NCBI GenBank assembly: GCA_011317545.1
Contig: WUJK01000006.1
Span: 558,001 to 622,000, forward strand
Length of the DNA stretch: 64,000 nucleotides
Reading direction: 5' to 3'
Origin: Coniella vitis
Taxonomy: Eukaryota; Ascomycota; Sordariomycetes; Diaporthales; Schizoparmaceae
The notes under the pieces: generated by a model
Seen by the model: the letters and a program-made list of their open reading frames with translations, nothing else
Told to the model about the DNA's origin: nothing
The model's database searches: none
Translations under genes and position numbers: made by a program
Shown here: one piece after another, positions 12,384-23,194 of the stretch
Layout: each line of letters begins with the position of its first letter
How positions within the stretch are numbered: position 1 is the stretch's first letter

Positions 12384-14659
12384 ATGAGTGCTCCTCCACC
12401 AAACGGCCTGCCTAATGGCAGCAGCCGCCCTCCCGGCGCACCGCCTTTGCGCCGCAGAAGACCAGCTTCTTCCAATCCGTTGGTCGCGCGCAAGAAGACC
12501 ACCGTACCACCACCCCCGCCAGCCAAGCCCGCGGGCAGTTCCAGCAAGGCCAAAGCGAATGCTTCCAAGAGCTCAAACAACAGCACGCCCAACTTCTATG
12601 GCGTCACGGCCCCCAAAGTTGACCCCAAAACCCAAGAGGAATGGAAGCAGCGCCGTCGGCAGAATGGCGGTTGGTGGGATCCTCCACCGGAAGCCGAGGA
12701 TTTTCGCGAAGTTTCCGTCTACATGACCAAGGCCGACATCAAAGAAGGCCTGCGAGCTCATATCATGCGCTTTGCCAAGACGCGGACAAGTGGTATCATT
12801 GATATTATGGATGACACACAATTTCCTCGCCCTGTCACCCTCCACCGCAAGGATGCGCGGGATGTCAACAACGCGCAAGAGGTCAAGGAACCAAGTGCAA
12901 GCCCAGCACCCGTCGACCCTGTGGAGGCGGAGCGTCTTGCCAAAATCAAGGCTGACAAGGAAGCCCAGCGTGCCATGGACCAAGCTCAAATTGCGCCTGT
13001 TACCAGGGATGCCGGAGGCGCCAAGAAGCCGCCTCAAAAGCCAGAGAAGCTGGAGACCAAGGCATTCTATGCCAAGCGTACTGTTGAACGCAAAAAGGAG
13101 AACAATCTCCGTTATGAAGAATCTCTTCCCTGGGTCATTGAAGATGCAGATGGCAAGAGTGCCTTTGTGAGCCAGTATATGGGTCCTCTGTCCGAGTCAA
13201 CAGTAGCTTTGCAGTTTGAAGAGTCCCAAGTCCGTGCTATTCCCCTTGAAAAATTCTACAAGTTCACCCATAAGCCTCCTTTCAAGGCTTATAGCATCGA
13301 GGAGGCTGAGGCCTTGATGAAGAAACAAACCGTGCCCAGCCGTTGGCATATGAGACAGGATGAAAAGGACAAGGACCGTGAAGAAATGAACGCCACAAGG
13401 CAAGCTTTGTACGGACGTTCTATGGTCAAAATGGAAAGCACCACTTTCAGGTCAGCCGCGCGGTCCGAGAAGCAAGAACATGATGACATTGACTTCTCGG
13501 GCGACGAGTTCCAGGACGACGACGAGAATCCCACCTTTGAACGTGACAATGACGAGGAAGTCAAAGATTCCAAAGATCGCGTGCGTCGTGAGCAGTTAGG
13601 TGCCAATCTTTTTGGCGAGGCTGACGAGAAAGAGATTGAAGAAGAACTCAAGCGTGAGGAAGCTGAAGAAGAGGCGAGAAAACGTCTTGGCCGGAGTCTG
13701 ACGAAGCACTTGGTGAAATATGAGAAGCATCTCGAATACAAAGAGGATCCCGATGACTCCTCCGATCTGGGCTTGGACTCTTCGGTAAGTGCATTGCATC
13801 TGCCAACGATCGACGCGTGGCCTCAACTGACCATATATCTAGTCTGATGAGGACTCGGATCCTGAGAAGCAGGAAGTCAAGCCGGAGGAGGAACAGAAGG
13901 GCACCCTCGATCCGAAGGCTGCAGCCGCCAATAAAGGCCCCAACACCACACCCTCGTCGTCCGCGAAGACTAAGAGCCTTCCTGATTCTAAGAAAGTCAA
14001 TTCTCTTAAGCGACCTGGTTCTCCCAACCTGTCCGAGATGGAATCAAGCGGCAACGAGTCCTCACGAAAGCGACCCAAGAAGACAGCCACCGGCTCGGTC
14101 CGTGACAGTCGTGCATCCACTCCTGTTCCACGGACGAAGAGGGCTCCTGGTGCAGCCAGTGATGGTGAAGCCACTGCGACCGAAATGTCAGACAGTGGCC
14201 GCCCCAAACTTCTCAAGAAGAAGTCGAAGCTGGTCGTGGGATCTCACGGCAGGAGCACCCCAACAGGATCAAGGCCCGGCAGCCCTATTCCTGGGTTGGC
14301 ACAGCTTGGGTCTGGTAAGCATACTGCCCCATTTCACGTTCTGATTTTCACCCTAAAGGCAATATCAACTTGGCGTAAACCGACCTTGTCTTTCAAATGG
14401 CCTTGTATTTTAACGTTTGATGATAGGCTCGCAACCTTCTAGCCGCGCCGGCAGCCCTTCGGCGGCCAGCTCTACTTCGCCGCTCACGGCTGAAGACATT
14501 GTGGCTTGTCTGAACGAGCATCCTGAGGGTATTAGTATCAATCAGTTGGCGCAGTATTTCAAGGGGCCGCGAATGAGTGACAGAAAGCACTTCATTTCCC
14601 TTGTCAAGAATAACGCGAAATGGGGACCGGATAAGTTATTGCGCCCAAAGGGTTCCTAG
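12384..14659 (+). CDS. TFG1: Transcription initiation factor IIF subunit alpha (RAP74/Tfg1)
   Basis: Three exons, 12384-13784, 13843-14314 and 14427-14659, splice in phase to 701 codons. Intron 1 is 58 nt (GTAAGT...CTAG) and intron 2 is 112 nt (GTAAGC...ATAG). The N terminus is proline-rich. The conserved TFIIF alpha fold begins near residue 86 (WKQRRRQNGGWWDPP) and continues through about residue 330. A highly acidic/basic middle and a Ser/Pro-rich linker follow. The C-terminal winged helix is residues 644-701 (LTAEDIVACLNEHPEGISI). TFIIF binds RNA polymerase II, recruits it to the preinitiation complex and supports elongation; the winged helix of RAP74 is known to contact the FCP1 phosphatase. 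ATG 12384 is chosen because the in-frame 50 codons upstream look like untranslated leader. Confidence 0.93.
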
Positions 14660-15056
14660 ACAAATTCCGCCAGGAGGGCTGCCTTACCCCTGTTGAAGAT
14701 GTAGAAATTGGGACTCAAGGGTTACCGGTTGAGGCTTCTCTGGAGGTGGGTCAAAGTGAACCAAGTCGCGGTCGATAATATTGCTTGGTCCCAAAGATAC
14801 TGAGTGTAGTCTGATTAGTTGTGGTCCATCAGCTCTAAAGGACAATGCGAAGTCCTCAAGATGCTGAGCGAGAAATCAGGACCCGCACATGATCAACCGT
14901 CAGGCTTACAGAAAGTGCAATAGATTCACAATAACTTCAATTACATGCTGTTTCTTGGGTATCTATTTGCTGTGTAACGATTGCTGAAAATATGGGATCA
15001 AGCGAAAAGAGCGCACGGTTGGGGGGATAAACCACGTATTTTGTGCCTTACTGCAA
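14660..15056. other. Convergent 3' intergenic spacer
   Basis: 397 bp between the 3' ends of the TFIIF alpha (+) and BUD13 (-) genes. It should hold both polyadenylation regions; no gene, repeat or RNA was recognised. Confidence 0.5.
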
Positions 15057-16163
15057 TCATTCATCCATTTGCCAAGCATAGTCGAGGCCCTTGTTCCTTT
15101 CCCGTCGGTTGAGAGCCTTGAATCGCTCCGCCTCAAAGCCGTTACTCCTGTCAACACCATCCCATCGATAGCCCGGCCGTATGCCATATCGGTTGGGTGG
15201 CGCAGGGCCGTTATACACTGGCCTTCTGCTAACCTTTTTGCCGGTCTTACCAGGGCCCCGAGCACTGCTGGCCTCGGACTTCGAGCCTGCTTTCTCCTGT
15301 TCTGCATCCAGAAACCGAGCCATGGGGTCGTTCCATCGTCTTTGTTCCCTCAATTCTCTGTTCATTTCCTCGTCATCTGCCCCTCGTGCGACAGTCAAAC
15401 CCCTCGCGTCCTCCAGGGCCTCTTTGCGTTTCTTGGCCTCTTCTAGCTGTACTTCGCCTTTGAGCATCTCCTCCTTTGCGCGCTCCTTTTCCTCTGCTTC
15501 AAACGCGGCGCGGCGCGCCTCGGCCCGCTTCATGCTCACATCGATCCTGCGACCGGTCGCATCACGGTAGTACGTCTCTTCCTCTTCCGTTCCCTGTTTT
15601 GCGCTTAGCCCCGCCCGCCGCCTCTCGGCTTCGAACTGCTCGCGCTCTTCTCGTTGTCGCAGCTCTAGCTGCGCTGTGACGGCCGCGGCAGACTGCAGGC
15701 CTGCGTGGGAGCCATCGGCCATCTTTGCGGAGCTATTGTTATTGTCCACTATTGTCGGATCGTCGCCTTCTTCCTCTGCCTTGCGGGCGGCTTCGTGCTC
15801 TGCTACTGCCGAGGCAAGGATGGCATCTGCTGCTGCTGTCTCATCGTTGGCAGCAGTGGCCGCGGAGGAGCCGACTGACTTCCAATTTGCTTTTGTGGTT
15901 TTGCGAAACTCTTTGACCTTGCCAACTGTGATAGGGCCGTCTTCTTTGCCGTCTTCGGCGTCATTGTAGTTGCGAGATCGATTTGATTTGCGGCTGTTGG
16001 AGGTGCCCCATTCGTCGTCGTCGTCGTCTTGGATGAGTAGTCCGCCGGCGCCCGTGGTCTTTGTGGACTTGGCGTCGTGCTTGCGCTTGCGCTTCTTGGA
16101 AGAAGGTTTGGGGTCTGCGGTGAGGTAATGCTCGGCAAGGTAGGAGGAGAGGTCGGACGGCAT
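15057..16163 (-). CDS. CWC26: Pre-mRNA-splicing factor CWC26/BUD13
   Basis: Intronless 368-aa protein from the ATG at 16163 (an in-frame extension to 16190 begins with GTG and is discarded). It starts MPSDLSSYLAEHYL, then a Lys/Arg patch (residues 22-34), an acidic run ending in EW (residues 46-52), long charged coiled-coil-prone helices, and the diagnostic BUD13 C terminus (RPVYNGPAPPNRYGIRPGYR, then WDGVDRSNGFE and ALNRRERN). BUD13 is the scaffold of the RES complex with Snu17/Ist3 and Pml1, which joins activated spliceosomes and promotes splicing and nuclear retention of unspliced pre-mRNA. The C-terminal segment is the part that binds Snu17. Length is near that usual for filamentous fungi. 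Confidence 0.92.
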   Translation of the reverse strand: MPSDLSSYLAEHYLTADPKPSSKKRKRKHDAKSTKTTGAGGLLIQDDDDDEWGTSNSRKSNRSRNYNDAEDGKEDGPITVGKVKEFRKTTKANWKSVGSSAATAANDETAAADAILASAVAEHEAARKAEEEGDDPTIVDNNNSSAKMADGSHAGLQSAAAVTAQLELRQREEREQFEAERRRAGLSAKQGTEEEETYYRDATGRRIDVSMKRAEARRAAFEAEEKERAKEEMLKGEVQLEEAKKRKEALEDARGLTVARGADDEEMNRELREQRRWNDPMARFLDAEQEKAGSKSEASSARGPGKTGKKVSRRPVYNGPAPPNRYGIRPGYRWDGVDRSNGFEAERFKALNRRERNKGLDYAWQMDE

Positions 16164-16512
16164 GATGGTTGGTGACTGTGCAAGTGGCACAGTTGATTAG
16201 TGTTTTGTCTTTGGATATTGGCTTAGCACTGTAACTTTTTTGGATTGTCCCCTCCTACAGAGTACATAGTACGCACTTCTGGCTGGCAGTTGATGGTCCG
16301 TGCAACGGTCCCCTACTTGCTGCACCTGCCGTTTGGGACAAGCAAGAATGACGTCACTTCGACACGGTTCATACCGCGCGTGCTTGGCAAATAGGTAAGC
16401 ATGAATCCTATGCATATAAGTTACATCGCAAGGGTACAACATATTCAACGACAATTTGCTTGCCTCCACTTGGAGTATACAACACCACGGCCCAGTCAAG
16501 GCTCATATGGCT
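16164..16512. promoter_or_regulatory. Upstream region of BUD13 and 3' flank of SET gene
   Basis: 349 bp between two minus-strand genes. It contains an exact GTACATAGTAC at 16262-16272 (the reverse complement of GTACTATGTAC), roughly 100 bp upstream of the BUD13 ATG. Confidence 0.45.
16262..16272. promoter_or_regulatory. GTACATAGTAC near-palindrome, exact copy 2 (inverse orientation)
   Basis: Exact reverse complement of GTACTATGTAC, about 100 bp upstream of the BUD13 start. Function unknown. Confidence 0.5.
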
Positions 16513-17710
16513 CTACTGCCTGCGCGCGCTGCTTCGGTGTGGCCAACGACGCATTGGCGCCGTCTGCTTCGACCTCCTCGGCTTCTCCACCTTTCCGCTG
16601 ATCACACCCTCTTTCTTGTCCTTGCTTGCATCCGTGGAGGTTTTTGATTTCTTGGATTCCTCCGCCTCCTTCATGGGCGCTTCCGGCTTGCTCTTGGTTT
16701 CCACGGTCTCCTGTCTGGAGTTCTCAGGCCCCGTCTGTGTTCCATGTACGGCGGCTTTGTTTGGTTTCTTGTTTGGTTTCTTGTCCCCGGGTACGTGGGG
16801 GTTCTTCTCAGCATCACACTGACACGGCTTGTCCGCAGTGAAATACCCCTCTCCATATGTGATGAACAGTTGGTCGTTCTTCGCGATGTCCCGCTTAGCC
16901 ATGTAGCCAAGCACCTTGCGGCGCCCGTACACAACGTGCTCAACCTCAACATTGAACTTCTTACAGTGGTGGTTGACAAAGCGTGACACACTACCATACT
17001 GGGACGCGTCACAGTACACACTCCCGGGATAGAGAAAGGAATAGCCCCAATCTTTGGGCTCTGTCTCGTCCATGGGAAGCAGCCGGCCGGTGTACTCGCT
17101 AAGCAGCGTCCCCTGAGGAATGTCACACTTGGCGAACACGCCCAAGCCCATCTCGTTGGCCCCGACCTTGCGGAGCTCGAGGCAAGCGATCTCGTTGTGC
17201 GCGACCATGGCCTGGAAGGTCGTGATGCAGAACTGGCCTGTGCAGTTGGGGGTTTCTTGTTGGCAAATCTCGCATCGCTCGGCATCGCCCACCTCAACAC
17301 CGAGAATTGCGTTGATGAGGATGTTGCTGAGTTTTGAGCCGGCGTTCGTACCCTCATCCTCCTGTCCGATGGATCCGCGTTCCTGGGGAGTCCCTATATG
17401 GATTGATAGATGTTGTTAGCTCATTGTGATATGCAATTCCGTAGACCAAGAGAGGTATGTGATGATAACGGAAAACTGAGTTCTTAGAAGGGAATGGGCT
17501 TAGGAAACGATGGCAGGGCTTTTACTTGCAGTCTGCGGTGTCAATGACAAAATTACTCATTCGCGGAGTGATATACTCGTTGGTATTGTACACCACGTCC
17601 ACCATCTCGTTATCGTTGTCCAGCCCAGCGTTGTATTGGAAAAGTGGTAGGGAAGCGGGATCTGGGAGGGTGTTGGCCCTCCGGGCCTGCGTTGTTGGCG
17701 AGGAAGACAT
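16513..17710 (-). CDS. SET-domain protein (putative protein-lysine methyltransferase)
   Basis: Two exons, 17530-17710 and 16513-17393, give 353 aa. The only phase-compatible join found uses a GC-AG intron: donor GCAAGT, acceptor ATAG; a GT donor one step further puts exon 2 in a stop-containing frame. A cysteine-rich pre-SET-like stretch (C101, C104, C111, C116) precedes the SET domain at about residues 132-245. The SET core shows GLGVFAKCDIPQG, the pseudo-knot motif RFVNHHC (198-204) and ITYGEGYF (238-245), the counterparts of the AdoMet-binding NHxC and the catalytic-tyrosine motif. CQC follows as a minimal post-SET. The last 90 residues are Lys/Glu-rich and disordered. Such proteins methylate histone or non-histone lysines; the target is not predictable here. 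Confidence 0.82.
17394..17529 (-). other. GC-AG intron in the SET gene
   Basis: 136 nt on the minus strand, starting GCAAGT (immediately after GACT of exon 1) and ending CATATAG. GCAAGT is the strong donor consensus of the minor GC-AG intron class. Phase checks support it: exon 1 ends in phase 1 and exon 2 carries two leading bases. Confidence 0.65.
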
Positions 17711-18164
17711 GATGCAGTTGTTGTTGTAGTAACTTGTGTTGCAGTTGCAGTGCTGTTGGCGCTAAGGAAACCCCAAAGGTTGAATGGCTTGATGATCTTG
17801 CCAATTTCCTCCCCAAGGTTGGGGTCCGGGGGAAGTTTTAATGGTCTAAAACCCACGAGGGGTTCAAGGAGGCCGAAGGCAGAACGATCTTGGATTGCTT
17901 TCTTGGGTTGTCGAGATATGTGGGCCCGCGTTTGTTCATTGAATGGTTGTATGAATTGTCAAGTCCAAGTCTCTTTATTCCTCTTTTTTTGTTTTTGGAA
18001 GCTCCCTTGTGCTCATGGCATGTTCTATTCTTGCAATCGCTAATTTTGGTATCCCGGTCACTATTTCTCAAGAAATCTGTCCCATTCTTTGTGTCTTGGG
18101 CTCACAGACTTCAACAGAAAGAATAGCGTCAACAAAGTAACCTGGGAAAAAAGAAACTACCATC
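17711..18164. other. Intergenic spacer between SET and WW genes
   Basis: 454 bp holding the promoter of the SET gene and the 3' flank of the WW gene, both minus strand. No further feature was recognised. Confidence 0.4.
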
Positions 18165-19004
18165 TCAGTAGTCATACCTCTCCTCATCACGGCCCGCATC
18201 ATAACTCTGGTCCAACTCGTCGCCAAACCGCTCGACCTTGCCCACTTGATCGCCAACCCACTCGGCGGCCTCCTCGGGTGCGTACTCGACACGGTCGACA
18301 TCGTACTCGACGCGGTCTTCGACGCGGTCAAAGTCGTCTTCGATCCGGTCGGGAACAGACTCGACGGCGCCGACCGCCTCGCCAGTCCAGCGGGCTGCAT
18401 CCTCGGGCAGATCCTCCACGGCGCCTACTGCTTCGCCGGTCCAGCGGGCTGCGTCCTCGGGCAGATCTTCGACGTCCTGGACGCCGTCGTCCCATCTGCG
18501 CTCCACGCGGTCTTCTTCGCGGCCGAAGCCTTCGGCTGGTTGGTGGTGGTGGCGGCGTTAGCAAAACAAGCACTCGGGAAAAACTGAACAAACGAAGCCG
18601 GTGAGAGTGTCCAGAAATAACTTTGAGGAACACAATGAAACAATGAATGGCAGAAAACAACCCAAAGACATTACAGGCACTGAAGGAAACAAAAAAGAAA
18701 GGTACAATGGAGAAATCACCACCCCCCCCCCCTTTCCTTCCCGCTTACCCAACTCCACCACCACCACCACCACCGAAAAAAAAAAAGGGAACGAAAGAAA
18801 TCAAGCAAACTCACCAACTTCCTCAATCACAGGCCGCTCCCAGCTGCGCTCGCCCGTCTCCTCATTGATAAAGATCCAGCTGCCGGCTTCGTCGTCCCAG
18901 CGCGCGACCCACGGCCATTGCACAGCTGGCGGTTCGGGGCCTTGGTCGCGGCGCTCGCCTCTGTCGCCGACGAATTCCTCAATGACTTCAGTGAAGAAGC
19001 TCAT
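18165..19004 (-). CDS. Small WW-domain protein with tandem acidic helical repeats
   Basis: Exons 18815-19004 and 18165-18535 give 186 aa; the intron runs 18536-18814 (GTGAGT, branch TGCTAAC, acceptor CCAG). Exon 1 carries one WW domain: W32, the aromatic/Asn strand WIFIN (43-47), W55 and P58 (GERSWERP). WW domains bind proline-rich ligands. Exon 2 is acidic and contains two consecutive copies of an 18-residue unit, VEDLPEDAARWTGEAVGA, then a run of heptad-like Val/Asp/Arg (DRIEDDFDRVEDRVEYDVDR) and EEAAEWVGDQVGKVERFGDE. The pattern suggests amphipathic helices. No enzymatic domain is present. The 5' leader contains a long CAA repeat. The WW call is confident; cellular role unknown. Confidence 0.8.
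18382..18489 (-). repeat. Tandem duplication of a 54-bp coding unit in the WW gene
   Basis: Two head-to-tail copies of a 54-bp unit encoding VEDLPEDAARWTGEAVGA. The copies differ only by a few silent or near-silent bases, so the duplication is recent or kept homogeneous. The limits are approximate. Confidence 0.75.
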
Positions 19005-19024
19005 GGTTGATCGTGTTGTTAATG

Positions 19025-19143
<119 letters not shown>

Positions 19144-22100
19144 CTTTGTTTGGTTTCGACGGTGCCTCCAAAGTGTACAAAAGAAGTGAAATCGACAGCT
19201 AACCCGCAGACAAGGTGCCGCAGTACTTGTAGTCTCAAAAGCACGCACATTCGCTTCTACCGCAGTATATGAGATAAATACGAATCAAACCGAATCTAAT
19301 TTCATCCCCCAATTTACGGGTACGCGCTCCTACAGGCCGCCGCCGCGGCCGCCGTCTCGAAGAAGGGGAGGGGGGGATGGTCTGGAACAAGGAGGGGCCA
19401 CAAGGAAAGTAAAGCAGTTGATGAGCAGCAGCTCTTTGCGGGCTTCAACACCAAACAAACCCATCGATCCAGCTGCAGTGCTGCGTGTCACCCTCCACAA
19501 CCCACTCCTGGATGTAAATGGCGGGGGCCTCTCAATTGGGGGGGGGGGGGGCGGCGGGGGCGCCCTACTGCAACTCTAAGGTAACTAACTCACTTCTCCA
19601 CAACAGAAAGCATACGGTATGTCTCTGGCGGCTGTTCGTGCGAGCTTCCCTTTTGATTGAGGGGCTCAAATGGCGAGAGTGACATGGTGGTGTTTTGTGA
19701 CTATGATAGGTTCTTGTTCTCGGACTGGGTTTGCGTTGGATTGAGAGGGCCTGGAAAGAGGGTTGAGTCCGCAGGTTTCGTACTGTGAGGACATCCAGAA
19801 AGCCCAAGTTTGTAATCTGTACTATGCTTGCATCTTTTGGAACATGTCACGAATCCCATGCTCATGCTCGTCCTCATCCTCTCTCACAACGATGTCTTCC
19901 TCCGGCAACCAGTCGGCGGAAGCGCGCAGGTAAGTCGCTTTGTACCTACCATGCTAGATTGTGACGTTTTGTGGCTGTGCGTTGCAATCTCACCGGTCTG
20001 ATTTGAATTGAGGTGAGGATGCTTTGCACGTTCGTACGACAACGGATTGAGAGGGGCTGGCTGGCTGGCTGAGCTTCACGGGAAAACAAGAGGACTGAGT
20101 GCTGAACAATGCATACGGTTTGACTTGCTGTATCATAGTACTTGGTAGCAAGCTCGACTAGTCCATTCTTGCTGGAATCAAGGTTGTATGGTAATAAAGG
20201 AGGAGAGCCTGACCACGACCATCCAAAAGTGTAGTGACTTCAAGATGGTAGTTTGGGTGGACAAAGAAGGCAATACAAAGGGCCCAACAAACGACCATTG
20301 ATTGATTGCAAGTGCCTGGTTTTCCCACATGGTAGAAAAGGCACAGGGGCGATGTCCACAGCCGCAACACCGCCAAATGACGTGCTGGGCTCTAGTTGCT
20401 TTTCGAGTGTCCTTTGTGTCTTTGATTCCGAAATGTGTTTTCTTTGAGGAACTGTCTTTGTACCCCAGTTGTTGGGGGCAGATCCCCTTGTTTTGTTTGT
20501 TGTCTCGTGGACGCGGAAGGGGGAAAAGGCCAGAACAGGTTGGTGATAAACGAGGAGCCACAGATAAGAGTCTCATCTGGCCATCAAAGTGAAGCGTGAG
20601 GATTGCACTGGACGACGGCCTCAAGCAGCAGCACGGTACGATTTCACGTTTTGCCTGTTTCATGTGCACCGCCCCGCGGTTGTCCAGTCGGACTTGTCCG
20701 TGTCCTTTGTGTCTTCTGGACTGGCCGAGCACTGAAAGTCTGAACGTTGCGGTCAGACCAGCAACTGTGTACTATGTACGAAAAGGAATCGGAAAAGGCC
20801 CTGTTAGCACAAGTGTTGCCTAGGCAGTATACAGTAGAAGATATGCCACGAATAGCGGCGGCGTTGGAAATCAATGGTCATGCCGCCCGCCGCCCGCCGC
20901 CCCCCAATCCAAGGGCTCCCACCCAATTCCAAAAAGTCTCCGCGTGACACGCCTTGCTTGCGCTTCTTGTTTCCCCTTGTTTCCCTCTCATCGTCATCAT
21001 CATCATCCTGATTGTAAAATAATGTCACGAGGCAGAGGCCAGGACCAGCCTGCCAAGGTTGGGGCTCTGGTCCGTGTTGTAAGTACTATGTAGCATGGAG
21101 TTGGCTTGCAAGGCATGCTCTCGCTGAGGAGAATGGAAAGGGGGCCGCTGCGCCCAGCAGTATAGAGGCACAGTGCCCTCTAAGCCTCCTACTATACATA
21201 GTAGTGGCAGGCCCCCTAATGAGGCCCCGCTGTCCCGACCTGGCCTGCCAATGTCATGCCCAGTAATAACGGGCACAGTACGTCAAGTCACGCGGTCCCT
21301 TTTCCTTCCTTCTCAGCCTTGGTCAGTGCACCCTTGATCCCCGCCGCGCCGCCCATCATAGTACAATAGTACGTACCCAGCCTCTTGATAAGGCCACCTC
21401 CGTCATGCCGACCGCGGCCGATAAGACACACTATCAGACACATGGGACGCTAGCAGAGCAATACACACCCCCCCATCCAGCCCGCCAGCCCATCCAGGAG
21501 TAAGTAAGTACTGTGTAGGTAATGCTCAATCGGTGATGGCGTATCCCGACCAGAGATAGCGACAAGGCAGGCAAGAGAGAGCGAAACACAAAGAGACATC
21601 CACGCCGCAGCGAGATAGGCTCCGTAGAACTCATTACGTTGCTTGCGTGCTTGATGCTGCTCCCGTGGTCATTTGGCCAACCAAAAGACAGACACACGCA
21701 CGCGCGCATGCACACTATCAAACTCCCTCCGACTGACCGAAGCCTTTTAATACACTCACCATCCCACGTTTCTCTTCTCTGGTCTCTCTGGCCCTGCCCA
21801 TGACTCTGCCTCCATAAACCCGCCGTCTGAGTCACTCGGTAATCCGTCAGCCTCACCTGCCATCCTCCTCCGGTGCTTTTGTGTGTCAACTGTAGCAAGC
21901 GCCTGCCCCGCTTTGCCTATTGTCTTCTTTCCCTTTTCCAATACACAACCAGACCATCAAACGAGCCGGAGAGAAGGAGCGAAGCACGCCGAACTTTTGT
22001 GTGCAAGAGTCAACAGTGTCTCTCGCGCTCCTGCTGAGCTTTGTCATAAGAAACACCGCCCGACCGCGCCGACCCACACCACTTGACCTTCGTGCTCGTG

Positions 22101-22484
22101 TCATCATCATCACCTGGCACCCCGATTCCTCCCCACTTCAACCAACAAGGTCCCCCCTTTTGCTCTCGTTACCCCCCGGAAGCCTTTCCCAGACCTTGCT
22201 TGCATCACCACCAACATCATCACATACCAACCACATCAACACCAAGCTTCCTCCACATCTATTCATCACCGTTGTCCAACTTGCACCTAGAGAAACATCC
22301 AATCGTCCTTGGCCGCATCAAACACGGAGTTGACCTACCTCCTACGCGCATCGCGATATCCACGACCAACGCGTCTCTGACGATCTCATACGGTCGGTGT
22401 CTTGCTGCACTGCCAACTTTCCCACGACCGTCTCACGAAAACCATTCACATATCCCCGAGCCGCCATCCATCATCGCTCTCACC
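19144..22484. other. Long gene-poor intergenic region
   Basis: About 3.3 kb with no supported gene. It contains a G-run of about 13 followed by GGCGGGGGC near 19538-19561, a tetranucleotide GGCT tract near 20056-20073, an exact GTACTATGTAC at 20769-20779, and related copies at 21083-21093 and 21195-21203. From about 21880 to 22480 the + strand is strongly pyrimidine-rich (C/T), consistent with the promoter and leader of the next gene. A short frame on the minus strand at 19822-19960 is discussed among rejected items. Confidence 0.45.
20769..20779. promoter_or_regulatory. GTACTATGTAC near-palindrome, exact copy 3
   Basis: Lies in the gene-poor 19.1-22.5 kb region; related copies follow at 21083-21093 and 21195-21203. 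Confidence 0.5.
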
Positions 22485-23194
22485 ATGGCTGCATCAGTCA
22501 CCGAGTCTCCAGCCCAGTTTGAGCGCGATCTTCGCAGCGCCAACAAGGAGTGGAAGCGCGGCAAGGATGCAAACGTCAAGTGGTCATACGGCTCGACTAG
22601 CCCCAACTCGTGGTGGTCCTCGACGCTGGACGCGGATGAGGACGTCAAGTTCTCCAAGGCTCGGCCGTTGGGCAAGCCCAGCGAAGAGTGAGTTGTTTTG
22701 ACCCCTACACCATGTGCCGTCTTCTTTTCTGACCATAGACCACTTGTAGTTGGGCTCGACTCGAGAAGGACCGGGCAAAGCTGAACAAGTTCGCTCGTAC
22801 GGGGGGTCGGGTGTCATTGGTCGGCAACAAGCGCGTTCGTTCAAAGATGTCGGTACAAGACGAGATTGAAGAAGCAGCGGGCGGGTCCCGTTCCATCCTC
22901 GACTACCTCCCAGGCAGCCCGCAACGACAGCCGTCCAACCCCATGGATCAGGTTCTGTACAGTTTTGACCGCACAGACTCGCCCGGTCGGCCCCTGACGC
23001 TCGAGGTGTTTGTGAAGACAACGGGCCGCGAAACGGAGAAGTTTGTTGAAAAGGAGTATGAAGTAATCGATGGAAATGGCGACGCGCTTCGGGGTCGCAA
23101 GGCGCGAAGCAACCTGCGTCGGGGAACGGCCGGAGCACCCAAGTCGGTGGGCGAGGAGATGGAAATCGACGAGGATGGCTTCGAGCTGATCTAG
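22485..23194 (+). CDS. Small conserved-looking fungal protein, function unknown
   Basis: Exons 22485-22687 and 22750-23194 join in phase to 215 codons; the 62-nt intron has GTGAGT and ends TTGTAG. The protein begins MAASVTESPAQFERDLRSAN and has a Trp-rich N-terminal part (EWKRGKD, KWSYGSTSPNSWWSS), a basic middle (WARLEKDRAKLNKFARTGGR and NKRVRSK), an acidic helix and a charged C terminus. There is no signal peptide, membrane segment or recognised domain. The ATG sits in a good context (CACCATGG) after a long C/T-rich leader, which suggests active transcription. I do not recognise the family; the splice-compatible frame and composition make a real gene likely. Confidence 0.75.

Noticed and set aside
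19822..19960. Minus-strand open stretch ending in an acidic, protein-like run (WLPEEDIVV) and, on the + strand, an ATG mini-exon ending in CAG|GTAAGT
   Set aside because: The two readings exclude each other, no partner exon in a compatible phase was found for either, and the acidic run follows trivially from a C/T-rich + strand.
20178..20732. 184-codon minus-strand frame
   Set aside because: No protein-like conservation pattern, Cys/Trp clusters and no supporting promoter or neighbours.
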